Notes: generated from the sequence alone by a model not told the origin. Positions 54,196 through 62,861 are shown, counted from the first letter of the stretch. The stretch is DNA of 64,000 nucleotides from CAZHYV01 sp964537055 (GCA_964537055.1 CAZHYV010000007.1:1-64000), one strand, 5' to 3'. Translations and numbers: made by a program.

Positions 54196-54353
54196 CTGAC
54201 AGTTTCGAAAACCACCGCGATGACCGGATCCGTGCAAGGCCTCCGATTCGATGATCTAGACATTGGCATTTTCAAATCCGAGTAGAATTTTTGTTTATCT
54301 ATGGGTGAGGACCATTCGGTTGCGCCATAGGATTATACAAAGGCAAAAGATCC

Positions 54354-54392
54354 TTGACATACTAACATTGTTAGCTAGACTAACGGTGTTAG
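54354..54392 (+). promoter_or_regulatory. tetR promoter overlapped by two palindromic operators
   Basis: -35 TTGACA (54354-54359, perfect), 16-bp spacer, -10 TAGACT (54376-54381). Two 13-bp palindromes overlie it: CTAACATTGTTAG (54362-54374) in the spacer and CTAACGGTGTTAG (54380-54392) at the start site. Both share CTAAC-N3-GTTAG and are 18 bp apart centre to centre. This is the expected layout of an autoregulating TetR-type operator. Confidence 0.8.
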
Positions 54393-54406
54393 CGCAGGAG
54401 TTCACC

Positions 54407-55093
54407 ATGAGCATTAAACCGGTCTCTGCTATCCCAGCAGTCCCCCTGACCTCCCAACGAATCTTCCAAGCAGCGCTTGATCTGCTAGACGAAGGTGGCC
54501 TTGATGCCTTTAATATGCGAGCCTTGGCAAGCAGACTCAAGGTGAAAGCGGCCTCGTTGTATAATCACGTGCCTCATAAATCTGCACTGCTGGATGGCGT
54601 ACAATCGCTCGTTTTCTCTCAGGTGAAATACCCTTCCACTCGTCTTCCCTGGGATAAGCATCTCTTTAAGCTAGCGGGTGCCTTTCGCAAGATACTCAAA
54701 AAGCATCCCAATGCGACCCTGCTTTTTGCAAGCCGCCCCTCCATGTTTTCTACTGCTCTGGTGCAAGCAGAAAAGTCCTTGCAAGTGCTCACACAGGCTG
54801 GGTTTTCTAAAGCCCACGCGCTTTATTTATATCAGTCAGTCGCTGTTTTCGTGTTAGGACACGCGCTGGCTGCCATGGATCCCGAGGGCTTGGAAAAGTA
54901 TCCAGATAGGAGAGAGCCAGACGGGAGAGATAATGAAACGGCGATGCTCCTTCCCAAAGAGCAGTTTCCTATCTTTTCAGCGATTCCGAAGCAAACTTTT
55001 CAAAACACAGATGCCTGGTTTCGGTTGGGGATCCAGTTCCTTTTGCGCGGAGCGCAGGTTTCTCTTTGTGAGCCTGGCTCAGAAGGTTCTTAA
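54407..55093 (+). CDS. TetR/AcrR-family transcriptional repressor
   Basis: 228 aa from ATG 54407, with AGGAG upstream. The N-terminal HTH (about 14-60) reads RIFQAALDLLDEGGLDAFNMRALASRLKVKAASLYNHVPHKSALL, the classic TetR pattern. The C-terminal part is of the tetracycline-repressor type (HALYLYQSVAVFVLGHALA). It likely represses its own operon through the two palindromes upstream and is released by an unknown small ligand. The stop overlaps the start of the next gene by one base, so the membrane protein is its direct partner gene. Confidence 0.93.
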   Translation: MSIKPVSAIPAVPLTSQRIFQAALDLLDEGGLDAFNMRALASRLKVKAASLYNHVPHKSALLDGVQSLVFSQVKYPSTRLPWDKHLFKLAGAFRKILKKHPNATLLFASRPSMFSTALVQAEKSLQVLTQAGFSKAHALYLYQSVAVFVLGHALAAMDPEGLEKYPDRREPDGRDNETAMLLPKEQFPIFSAIPKQTFQNTDAWFRLGIQFLLRGAQVSLCEPGSEGS

Positions 55094-55536
55094 TGACATT
55101 ACTCACTGCAATAGCCATTCTCATTCACTGTGCCTATATTCTGGCGATGGACTGGATTCATCTTCCAGGATGGAATGACAATATTACCCTAGACGCTTTG
55201 AGACCGCGTGCCATCAGCAGCCTTTGGCATGGAACAATGGGTTTGCTCTTCGCCATGGCCCAACTCTCCAGTATCCTTTGGCTTAGGATCTGTGGCGCTG
55301 TTTGGTTTTCCATTCTATTGCTATTAGAAATTAACAATTGGTGGGTTCCTTATTTGCTGGGAATCTTTAAGAGTGAAATAAGCAAGGAAATCTTCAGGAA
55401 ACATTATGCAAGCAACTATACCTTCCTGCCCCCTAGGAAGGACCACACCATCATTCCAGATGCACAGCACGTTGTCATGCAGATGATGACGCTGTTGGTA
55501 GCCGCGCTTTCTTGGGTATCGGTTTTCTCAAAATAA
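55093..55536 (+). CDS. Small membrane protein in operon with TetR
   Basis: 147 aa, start overlapping the tetR stop (TAATG). Three or four hydrophobic segments (AIAILIHCAYILAMDWI, SSLWHGTMGLLFAMAQLSSILWL, AVWFSILLLLEINNWWVPYL and a C-terminal MTLLVAALSWV). The conserved-looking stretch ISKEIFRKHYASNYTFLPPRKDHTI-PDAQHV sits between the last two. I do not recognise a transporter family. As the only other gene in the operon it is the likely target of the regulator, perhaps an efflux or ligand-handling component. Confidence 0.75.
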   Translation: MTLLTAIAILIHCAYILAMDWIHLPGWNDNITLDALRPRAISSLWHGTMGLLFAMAQLSSILWLRICGAVWFSILLLLEINNWWVPYLLGIFKSEISKEIFRKHYASNYTFLPPRKDHTIIPDAQHVVMQMMTLLVAALSWVSVFSK

Positions 55537-55679
55537 CTTAGATCATCTTAAATGAAAGTTGATATGCCGATCCAGGGGCCAAGTCGCCCTACGGGGAGAG
55601 TAGTCAGTCTATAGCGCCTGGCTACAAACGCAGGTGGATGACTAAGAGGTTTTGCGTAGGCGCGTTGAAATGGCCTGGT

Positions 55680-56107
55680 TTAGAAAAATCTGGTCCAGTC
55701 TTCCTTAAGAGTAGCACGTCCGAGGTCGAACAATTTTGCATAGGCTCTCACTTTGTAGCTACCATCTGTCATTAGGCTCCAAGCTTTGTAATGAGCGGCC
55801 CCTCCGGTCCCTATGTACTCAAACATAGGCCTCTTGCCGAACGGTCTTCGCGTTCCGTATGTAAATCGACATACGACTCGTAGTTTCCAACAAAAAGCGC
55901 CCAATTTGCATTGCAGGCTTTCGAATAAACAAGATACAAAGTCCCCCAATTCTTCCTACCTACGTTATAGGGTACGTCTCCGTAACGTTTTCCATCTGCA
56001 TCACATCCCATAAAGTGAGGATCATTCCCTTCATAGCTCGCTCCATAGCAGCCTGCAGCCTCTGCTCGGCTAGAAATCCCGGCAAAGATAAAGAGTGTAG
56101 GTTGTTT
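55680..56107 (-). pseudogene. DUF2690-like secreted protein, frameshifted and lacking its start
   Basis: Reading the minus strand, one frame (to 55811) gives AAGCYGASYEGNDPHFMGCDADGK-type text, then LYLVYSKACNANWALFV, the pattern of DUF2690 proteins (C-x-G-x-x-C-x-x-x-D-P at the start, LxYSxxCxAxWA later). A second frame (to 55680) continues with FGKRPMFEYIGTGGAAH and VRAYAKLFD. A frameshift near 55850 separates them. Upstream, the frame runs into TAG at 56108-56110, and an ATG two frames away has lost register with the signal peptide. So the gene is broken at least twice. Confidence 0.6.
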
Positions 56108-56300
56108 CTATCATCTGTATCCTTGGTCTTTCAATCACACTCCAGAGTGCTTTCTCTATGAAGTCGCTTTCGCCTAGGAGATTATTTTTGGCCAAGAGAG
56201 GGAAAGAAGTGCTCTAGATTGTTCTAACATCTGAAACCAAGGGTTTATTCGAAAGAGGGAGTAATGAATAGCCTGCGAAGTAGGTTTCTATGAATTGGAT

Positions 56301-57061
56301 TTACAACAGCTCGAAATCAACACTCACTTCAGCATGAATCACGATAAGTCCAACCTGAGCGGATTGAACATTCATTCCTGTTGCCTCTAGATCGTTAGTT
56401 ATATTTAGTGAAGGAATTGCTGCTCCATAATCTCCCTGTCCTCCTCGGCTTCGATAACTACCAAAATACCAGCCTGACTCTTTCTCGGTCAAACTCTGCG
56501 TCTTGCCTATATTTTGTCCTAAGGTTTTTGCAAGCAAGGTGGCTTTGGTCTTTGCGTTCTGTACAGCCATGGTACGAGCCTGGTCCTTGTACTGAGCAAG
56601 ATTGGAATTACAAAACTCAATGTTCACAATGTCGTACTGCTTATTTAACAAAGCTGGAATGAAGGATGCCAACTTCGATACGTCGCGTAACTTACCGGAT
56701 AATGTTTGTTCTACGGTGAAGATAGAACGCATAGCGTTTCGATTTTCATCAACATACTCTCGACTTTCGACAAATCGGTAATCCACAAACTTTATGTCAG
56801 AGCTAGAAATCTTATATAAGGCAAAAAGCTCTTTTAGCTCGCTTACACGACTTACATTCCTTCGCGCAAATTCGGGAAGCTTTGCTTTATCTTGATTACT
56901 AGCTGCTACCTTCAGGGTCAAAGTCACTTCATCAGCAGGTACCTGAATCGCAGCCTCCCCAGAAATGTGGATCAATCCTAAATGTGTAGATTCGATAGCT
57001 TGCCCAGATGAGAGAGTAGCAGAATACCAATCCCGATAAACAGTGTACGAAATGTTTGCAT
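56301..57061 (-). pseudogene. SIMPL-domain (DUF541) protein with its signal peptide in another frame
   Basis: The body (56301-56975) is a SIMPL/DUF541 periplasmic domain: HISGEAAIQVPADEVTLTLKV at the start, then QARTMAVQNAKTKATLLAKTLG and ATGMNVQSAQVGL. Its apparent start is only a TTG without a ribosome site. A good signal peptide (MQTFRTLFIGIGILLLS) begins at ATG 57061 but is one frame away. The two join if a base is gained or lost near a short CTCTCT run at about 57015. Either the gene has decayed or the run slips. The functions of SIMPL proteins are poorly defined. Confidence 0.65.
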
Positions 57062-57149
57062 AAGTTACTTCTTAACGTAGATAATATTTTATTAGGATGA
57101 AGTAAAAACTGAAATTGTAAAAAGATTGTAAAGTTTAGATCATCCTCTA

Positions 57150-57635
57150 TCACCAGGGAAGGCCTTGGGCACGGAATAGCGGTGAACTTGTTCCTGATCG
57201 ATGAATATAGAATTTTCCGTCCTGGTCCAGAACCAATGTATAGTTCGCTCGAATAGAAATCTTCTCGAACTGGAGTATACAATCTACTGTATATCCAGAT
57301 CCTTTTTGGAAGGGAGAAAACGTACCACGAGCACTATAAATCTTATGATCCTGAAGGCGACCATATGTTTTGGTGAGTGTTTTGTAATGTTCGACAAATT
57401 TTTGCAACGGCTGTTGTTCCTTGTAAGGACCATCATAGAAATTCCAAGCGTCGTAGAATCTTCCTTCAGCAATTGCACTCACATACGATGAGAAAACCTC
57501 TTTGTCCACGAGCTTTCGATGGCTGGGTCCAATCAGTGCTAGATACAAAATTGCGACAAATCCTAAACTGGGAAACCCAATTGCAACAAATGCGCCTATC
57601 CATTTTTTGAAACCAAAATAAGATTGATTGGCCAT
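57150..57635 (-). CDS. Membrane-anchored protein with a DUF4878-like domain
   Basis: 161 aa. N-terminal TM anchor (about 12-35: WIGAFVAIGFPSLGFVAILYLALIG), then an extracytoplasmic domain: VFSSYVSAIAEGRFYDAWNFYDGPYKEQ and QFEKISIRANYTLVLDQDGKFYIHRSG. The order helix, Ala-Trp-Asn-Phe, then four strands resembles NTF2/DUF4878-type small domains. It lies 88 nt upstream of the SIMPL gene on the same strand and could be co-transcribed. Function unknown. Confidence 0.65.
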   Translation of the reverse strand: MANQSYFGFKKWIGAFVAIGFPSLGFVAILYLALIGPSHRKLVDKEVFSSYVSAIAEGRFYDAWNFYDGPYKEQQPLQKFVEHYKTLTKTYGRLQDHKIYSARGTFSPFQKGSGYTVDCILQFEKISIRANYTLVLDQDGKFYIHRSGTSSPLFRAQGLPW

Positions 57636-57665
57636 TCATTTTTTGGTTGTTCCTCCTTCCTGGAC

Positions 57666-58036
57666 TCAGGTTCCGTCCAACCCGGCTTTGCTCAAGCTTC
57701 TTCTCAGGAAAAATCTGTCTCCGTCTCTTCTCCGATCTGTCTCCCTATCAACGTATGTTAGGAGGGACTCCTGAACTTGTTGATGGCCAGTTAGGGTTTG
57801 CAGAGGGAGTTCCTTTCCCTGCGTTTGAAGAGGGGGCTCCTTCGTCTGAGTCTGGTTCAGAGGCTGCACGAGGATGCTTCCTTCGAGAAACCATTTGTAC
57901 AAAAAGGGTCCAGCACACATGCTTGCCAGCCCTATGAGAGGAACTGCCCATGGAGGCCGACCCCACGCTGGAAAGGCTCGTCCGGATGGGCGGGTTTGAC
58001 GAGCACACGCTCGCCAAGGGTAAATTCATGGTTCAT
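57666..58036 (-). CDS. Small phage protein, apparently split by a frameshift
   Basis: ATG 58036 with AGGAG seven bases upstream opens a 34-codon frame (MNHEFTLGERVLVKPAHPDEP...) that stops at 57932. The overlapping frame continues coherently from about 57995 to 57666: AWGRPPWAVPLIGLASMCAGP, then LYKWFLEGSILVQPLNQTQ and a charged tail. Joined near the DEP codons, the product would be about 120 aa and begins like small phage tail-associated proteins of the DUF2635 type (VKPAP-), which is a tentative match. It could be a sequence error, decay or a programmed shift. It follows the 388-aa phage gene by 15 nt. Confidence 0.4.
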
Positions 58037-58051
58037 GAAAGCTCCTAACAC

Positions 58052-59218
58052 TTAGAGAGAAATTGGGGTTTTGGGGACAAGCTCTTCGATGGTGGGACAC
58101 AGCAAAGCATCGTAGGTAATGCCACTGCCATCAGTTCGGGTCACCCCAACCCGCAACCGGCCAGGTTCAACCAGAGGAGGGTCTTCATCCAATGGAACAG
58201 CCACATAGCTAAACTGGCCGTCTCTCCCTAAGTCACGATAAGTATCTTGGTTGGGTAAAAACGTGTATGGTTCTAGGGTACTTGCCACAAGCACCCCATC
58301 GACCACAGCAACGCCGGGCGAAGGGGCTTCTGTAAAACCTCCACCCCAGGCAATCCGATAGCCTGATTGCACGTAGTTGTTTCGGTCAAAGCCTTCTGCC
58401 TGATGCGCATCGGCCAATGTGAGTTGGAGATCGGCTCCTTGTAGGGAGACAAGATCTTCGTCTGCTCGATGAACCGAGGCTCGGACGACCACGGGAATTT
58501 CTGCCACAAACATGCGCTGCGATAAATCTTGGTCTACGATCTTGGCTTGTCCCTGGATATCGCAGTACTTGACTCCTGGAGACAAGCCCAAATTACAACC
58601 TGCGAGCAAATATCGAACATCGCCAATCATTCGATCTAGGCCTGGGTCGGTCTCGCTCTCGATAGCACTCCCTTCTAATGCTTCATGGCCTGGGCGTAAA
58701 TTGGTGCTCAAAGCATGAATCACGTAGTGCAGATTGACATCATAGACGCTCCCTGGCACCGTGCTTTTGGTTTTAAGGTCATCGTGCACCCATTCCACCA
58801 GGAATGCAGGACGTTTCGCAAAAATTTTCTCGAGCTCCTCGGCTTCTTCCCCTTGAAACCGCTGCACTGCCTTGGCATAACCACTCTGAATTTGATGCAA
58901 GGGCCTCAGCCGGTTGGGTCCGAGGAGGACCTTGCTTTGCAATTTCACCCAACGTCCGTTGTGGGACCGGTCGTCCGGCTGCACGATTTGTGGAAGTGCC
59001 TTAGGTATCCTGGAGTAAAGCAAGAAGCGGTAACAGGCATGCTCGCTGAGGACAAAACGTAGACTGCGGTCTAAGAGCATTTGCGTAGGAACATGCTGGA
59101 GCTCCTCCACAGTAGCAAGGGGCGTGTGGCGAGAGCGGTAGGCCAGGTCCAACGTATCCACCAGCGCTTGCGTCACCTGCGTCACATATGTTCGAATATC
59201 AAGAGGATTGTTTGACAC
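58052..59218 (-). CDS. Phage structural-type protein, unknown
   Basis: 388 aa starting at GTG with no strong ribosome site. No signal peptide or TM helix. The middle has DPGLDRMIGDVRYLLAGCNLG and VVVRASVHRADEDLVSLQGADLQ; the second half is strand-rich (YRIAWGGGFTEAPSPGVAVVDGVLV, LVEPGRLRVGVTRTDG). Its company, a gp36-like and a virion-morphogenesis-like gene on the same strand, marks it as part of a prophage tail or baseplate module. I cannot give a specific tail function. The gene appears intact. Confidence 0.6.
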   Translation of the reverse strand: MSNNPLDIRTYVTQVTQALVDTLDLAYRSRHTPLATVEELQHVPTQMLLDRSLRFVLSEHACYRFLLYSRIPKALPQIVQPDDRSHNGRWVKLQSKVLLGPNRLRPLHQIQSGYAKAVQRFQGEEAEELEKIFAKRPAFLVEWVHDDLKTKSTVPGSVYDVNLHYVIHALSTNLRPGHEALEGSAIESETDPGLDRMIGDVRYLLAGCNLGLSPGVKYCDIQGQAKIVDQDLSQRMFVAEIPVVVRASVHRADEDLVSLQGADLQLTLADAHQAEGFDRNNYVQSGYRIAWGGGFTEAPSPGVAVVDGVLVASTLEPYTFLPNQDTYRDLGRDGQFSYVAVPLDEDPPLVEPGRLRVGVTRTDGSGITYDALLCPTIEELVPKTPISL

Positions 59219-59261
59219 TAACAGAGCTGGAAATGGAAAATTTGATAATCAATCTTTAGGA

Positions 59262-61082
59262 TCAGTTGGCTTTGAGAATGAGGTTTACCAACTGGCGTAC
59301 TTTTTGCGCAAGAAGATTATTTTTGCCTGGTCCAAACCAGTCTTTTGCTGTCAGGGTTTCATCAGAAGTGACCTGTTTTGCCCATTCAGCTTTTCGTTTT
59401 CCTGCAGTCTTAAGCTTTGCTTTCTCTTGTCCTACTTCGAGTAATACCTCAAAAAAAGGCCTTTCTTGGTTTTTTGGAGTGAACAGGGTATTAACAATAT
59501 CCGAGCGAAGGTCCCATAGATTCTCAACAGCCTTTTTAGGGTAATACCACTCGATTTCGTAGAAGTCGGTGATGATCATATAATCTTCCATGGAAATAGA
59601 TTTTAGTTCGCTTCTTAATCGCGCAACTGCATCTTTTTCGCAAGCATCTTTGTCACATACAATTGAGATATTTCTACAAATTGAAAAAAGATTAGTTAGA
59701 TGCTTCTGGTTTGGGTCTACGGAGTAATAGGATAGGAGGGAGCCAGCAGTCATATGAAATAGAAAGTGTTCTTTCTCTCGGAGTTCGGGAGCCAATAGGC
59801 GGATCCAATGCCGAAATAAGATGACTTCAGTAGGTCCTTCCACACAAATGACAAAATTTGATTGCAATAGGGTACTGGGCTGAGTGCCTAAATAGTCTAA
59901 AATTTGATGTTGATCTTTCAGAGACAAACATTTGTCTACCCGGGATTCACTTTGAGGCTTCGTCAACCGGTATACGGTAGCGTCAGGAAATCCATTCATA
60001 AATACAGGGCTATGGGTCGAGATTATAATCTGTCGATTTCCCCGATGTTCGGAAATTTGCTGAATTAACCGCCTCTGGGCTCCTTCCTCTAAATGACTTT
60101 CTGGTTCTTCAAGAAGAAGTAAAGTCGCTTGGGGTTCACCAAGAAGAACAGTGGCAATCGCAAGTATCTGCTCTACACCACCCCCTGAATGCTTGAGAGG
60201 AATATTAGCCCCCTGCTGGGTTTCAAAGGAGATAGCAACCATTGGGTTTCTTCCATCTTGGGAAGAGCTCGTACGTGCTGGCTTAATCTCTCCAATCCCA
60301 GGAAGGACGGTATTCATAAACTGATTTAATCGATCTCGAAACTGAGCGTCTTCGACAATCAACTGATCGATCCTTGATGCTAAATCCTGAGCGCGTGAAT
60401 CTAGCCTATCCAAGGCTAATACTTCTCTCTCCCAGAGGGAAGCACGATGATGAGACAGAAAAAAAACTCCCCGAAGGAAATCGACTACTCTTTTGCGCAC
60501 AGATTGGGCTTCATCGGAGATTTGTGGACGATTGAATTGGATCGAAGGTGAAACGAGACTTTGAAGCGAATAACGAGGTAACTTCGGTGTCTCACCTGGA
60601 TGGCCCCATATCTCACTATCTTTGTAACCCTGAGCCTTTTGTATGAGGGGTTCCGGGGTGAAATTTTTCTGTTCTTTCTCTCGAATATAATAGTGTGGAT
60701 GGGATTTTTCAGAATCAAATATAAAGCCTATTCTTACTTCTTCGAGGGTTTGAGACGAAATCAAATCGTTCGCTAAAAATTCAATGGTTATCTCGTGGCT
60801 GTTAGAAAGACCTTTGCCCAATTCTCTGCCTGTTTGTTTCCCAGATCCAAACAGAGAATTTATTCCTGGGCTTTTTTGGTATCGTTTCCACGGCTCGAAG
60901 CCGTATATTTCCTCCGGAGATTGATTATAGATTTTTTGAAAATACTCTGAGAGCTCATAAAGTGCTTGAAAAACAGAGCTTTTCCCTGTGTTATTGGGGC
61001 CCACGAGGATATTGATTTCACTCAATTTCTCAAAACAGGCATTTTTAAAGGAACGATACTGAAGCTGAAGATGATTGAGCAT
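59262..61082 (-). CDS. OLD-family ATPase with TOPRIM nuclease domain
   Basis: 606 aa from ATG 61082. The N-terminal ABC-type ATPase has a Walker A GPNNTGKSS near residue 28, a signature-like SGGGVEQILA, Walker B LLLLEEPESHLEE and an H-loop STHSP. The C-terminal TOPRIM domain (from about 410) has VICVEGPTEVILF and SIVCDKDACEKDA, the acidic metal residues. OLD proteins cut DNA; the P2 Old protein excludes phage lambda, and class 2 members pair with a UvrD-like helicase (Gabija). No helicase is adjacent, so this is a single-gene (class 1-like) member. It lies inside the phage module between two structural-type genes, as phage-carried cargo often does. Confidence 0.88.
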   Translation of the reverse strand: MLNHLQLQYRSFKNACFEKLSEINILVGPNNTGKSSVFQALYELSEYFQKIYNQSPEEIYGFEPWKRYQKSPGINSLFGSGKQTGRELGKGLSNSHEITIEFLANDLISSQTLEEVRIGFIFDSEKSHPHYYIREKEQKNFTPEPLIQKAQGYKDSEIWGHPGETPKLPRYSLQSLVSPSIQFNRPQISDEAQSVRKRVVDFLRGVFFLSHHRASLWEREVLALDRLDSRAQDLASRIDQLIVEDAQFRDRLNQFMNTVLPGIGEIKPARTSSSQDGRNPMVAISFETQQGANIPLKHSGGGVEQILAIATVLLGEPQATLLLLEEPESHLEEGAQRRLIQQISEHRGNRQIIISTHSPVFMNGFPDATVYRLTKPQSESRVDKCLSLKDQHQILDYLGTQPSTLLQSNFVICVEGPTEVILFRHWIRLLAPELREKEHFLFHMTAGSLLSYYSVDPNQKHLTNLFSICRNISIVCDKDACEKDAVARLRSELKSISMEDYMIITDFYEIEWYYPKKAVENLWDLRSDIVNTLFTPKNQERPFFEVLLEVGQEKAKLKTAGKRKAEWAKQVTSDETLTAKDWFGPGKNNLLAQKVRQLVNLILKAN

Positions 61083-61135
61083 TTTCAAAAATGTAACAGA
61101 CTTTTGAGAGGTTGGAAATGAGAACGATTAGAAAT

Positions 61136-61843
61136 CTACTTCGTCTTTTTCTTCTGTAATTTGATCCACTTTTCCATCATGTACGCTTTCGCAATCTCAG
61201 CTAGTTTCTTCAGTCGCGCTGGCGTCCATTCCAAAAACGTCCGTGCTTTGATCTGGGCTCCGTGACCTGCCGTACCCCCCTAATTATGGATCCCCGACCA
61301 GGGAATCCAGCTTTGGATGACCATTACGTTGCTATTCGCTTCGACCACGATGCTGCTTGCGATCTGTCCTAAGATTCGCCCCGATTCTGCCTCCGCTTTC
61401 TGAACCGAACGCTGGAGCCGTCCTTGTAGGCTTTTCATCTGCTTTGGGTGCAAAGAAGTTTCGTCGATCGTTCTTCCCTGAGACAGCGTCTCAAATTCCT
61501 CTAATACTTGCTTTCGTACCAGCAAGGTACTCAGTTTTCCTTTGCCTTGACGGAACCGTCTCGCCGCCCGCTTGTAATCCTTTCGCAGTTTGATGGTGAG
61601 ACGACTTGTAGCTCGCTTTCGGATCCGCTCTGCCGTGGCTTGGGCAACGGAAGCATTGTGGGCCTCGGTCGATTCTGCACGTTTTGGCCAACCTGGCCCT
61701 TCGCGCTCGAAAACCTCGGTGACTTCCTTGCGGATGTACCCTCCAAAACGTTTGAGGATGGGTTTGACATCCTTCAGGCTATCAATCAATACCTCCAAGG
61801 TTTGCTCGACTCCTTCAAACTCGTAGTGAATCTTAAGATGCAC
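61136..61843 (-). pseudogene. Phage virion-morphogenesis-like gene interrupted by an in-frame amber codon
   Basis: GTG 61843 follows the previous stop by 6 nt. The first 187 codons include KPILKRFGGYIRKEVTEVFEREG and end at SWIPWSGIHN. TAG at 61280-61282 then interrupts the frame, which stays open to TAG 61136 for another 47 codons: GGTAGHGAQIKARTFLEW, then TPARLKKLAEIAKAYMME. In phage virion-morphogenesis (gpG-like) proteins the same stretch, I-H-x-hydrophobic-G-G then ARxFL, is continuous. One base change (TTG to TAG) explains the break. The first part alone would lack the conserved C-terminus. Confidence 0.65.
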
Positions 61844-61849
61844 GCCGTA

Positions 61850-62290
61850 TTACCAGAGGACGGCGCGAACTTCGACAAGATCTCCTGTCACCCCGACTGC
61901 ATCTGTTTTGATGCCAATGCGTAAAGCTTTGGCAATGGTGTCCTCTAGCGATGGACAGGTGACAAGAAAAGTCGCTTCACTCCCTGCGAGAGGAGCATTT
62001 ATCGAAGGTTCGGTATGGGTTAACCCTGCCCCCAGATGAAGGACCGTTAAGACTTTAGCATACTCAGTTGGCAGGTCTCGGTATGCAGCCTCCAGGGTAC
62101 ATGTCACGGTTTTGAAAGCAGAACCCACTGCGGCTTTTTGGATCCGCAGGTAGAAACCAGCATGCCTTGACTGACCCGAATATTTGAGTGGGCTACTCTG
62201 GGTTGGATCCGCTTGGCTATACGTATAATTTGTAGTCAGCGCCGGTCCTTCCAAAGCCAAAACCACGCCCTTATCCCAAGTGTTTGCCAT
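61850..62290 (-). CDS. Phage structural-type protein, unknown
   Basis: 146 aa with AAGGAG seven bases before the ATG. Mostly beta-strand (GVVLALEGPALTTNYTYSQ, HAGFYLRIQKAAVGSAFKTVT), ending DAVGVTGDLVEVRAVLW. It sits between the gp36-like gene (9 nt) and the virion-morphogenesis-like gene (6 nt), a spacing typical of phage head-tail joining genes. No signature recognised. It appears intact. Confidence 0.6.
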   Translation of the reverse strand: MANTWDKGVVLALEGPALTTNYTYSQADPTQSSPLKYSGQSRHAGFYLRIQKAAVGSAFKTVTCTLEAAYRDLPTEYAKVLTVLHLGAGLTHTEPSINAPLAGSEATFLVTCPSLEDTIAKALRIGIKTDAVGVTGDLVEVRAVLW

Positions 62291-62299
62291 GTCCGCTCC

Positions 62300-62785
62300 T
62301 TATGCAAACCATTTCTGAAAGCCGCTCAAACTCATCCGCCTTTGGTCTGGATCCATCTCGACCCGTGTAATATTTGCCTGGTGCGAAGGATACGCTGGCG
62401 GCGCTTCGATCGAGAGTTCGAACTTCCGAATCTTCTCCAGGTCTTCGAGAACCCGCACCTCTAGCTCTCGAATCTGCTCAGGCATGGCTTGACCACTCGT
62501 TCCGTACCGCCACACTTTGACCACGGTCAGATCCGCAGCGAGGTATACCAGCAAAGGATAGTTCGACCAGGCGTCTCTTCCTACTGCCACCGCTTGTGCA
62601 ATGGCCTGTACCTGAACGACCACATTGGCCCGCGCTGCCACTTCTTCTGAGGCTTGTTTGATAAAGCTTTGCAGCGAAGGAACATCATAGCTTCCTGTCC
62701 CTTTGGGATCGAGCGCCTGCGCTAAAGCGGCTTGCCCTCCAAAACGTTGATAAATATCTAGCTCTGTACTAAACAGTAAACTCAT
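62300..62785 (-). CDS. Phage gp36/DUF1320-like head-completion protein
   Basis: 161 aa from ATG 62785, which overlaps the end of the upstream fragment; the frame continues upstream to 62851, but that part reads in another gene. It opens like Mu gp36 relatives: LLFSTELDIYQRFGGQAALAQALDPKGTG, then LQSFIKQASEEVAARANVVV and NYPLLVYLAADLTVVKVW. These proteins belong to the head-tail connector region of Mu-like and related phages. Intact in length. Confidence 0.7.
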   Translation of the reverse strand: MSLLFSTELDIYQRFGGQAALAQALDPKGTGSYDVPSLQSFIKQASEEVAARANVVVQVQAIAQAVAVGRDAWSNYPLLVYLAADLTVVKVWRYGTSGQAMPEQIRELEVRVLEDLEKIRKFELSIEAPPAYPSHQANITRVEMDPDQRRMSLSGFQKWFA

Positions 62786-62861
62786 TGGTGGGGTCCAGCG
62801 TGAAGGCTTTGATGCCGGCTGGGCTGACAAAACCAAAAAAGGCACGTTCACAGAAGGACAT
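62769..62861 (-). pseudogene. C-terminal fragment of an upstream phage gene, cut at the element boundary
   Basis: A 30-codon frame, ending FGFVSPAGIKAFTLDPTNEF-TV, stops at 62769 inside the start of the gp36-like gene, the usual overlap in phage operons. In Mu-like phages the gene here encodes the major head protein. Upstream the sequence becomes the recombinase fragment on the other strand, so this looks like the truncated tail of that gene. The capsid identity is inferred from gene order. Confidence 0.4.

Noticed and set aside
61508..61924. Open frame antisense to the virion-morphogenesis gene
   Set aside because: The minus-strand gene order and ribosome sites account for the region.
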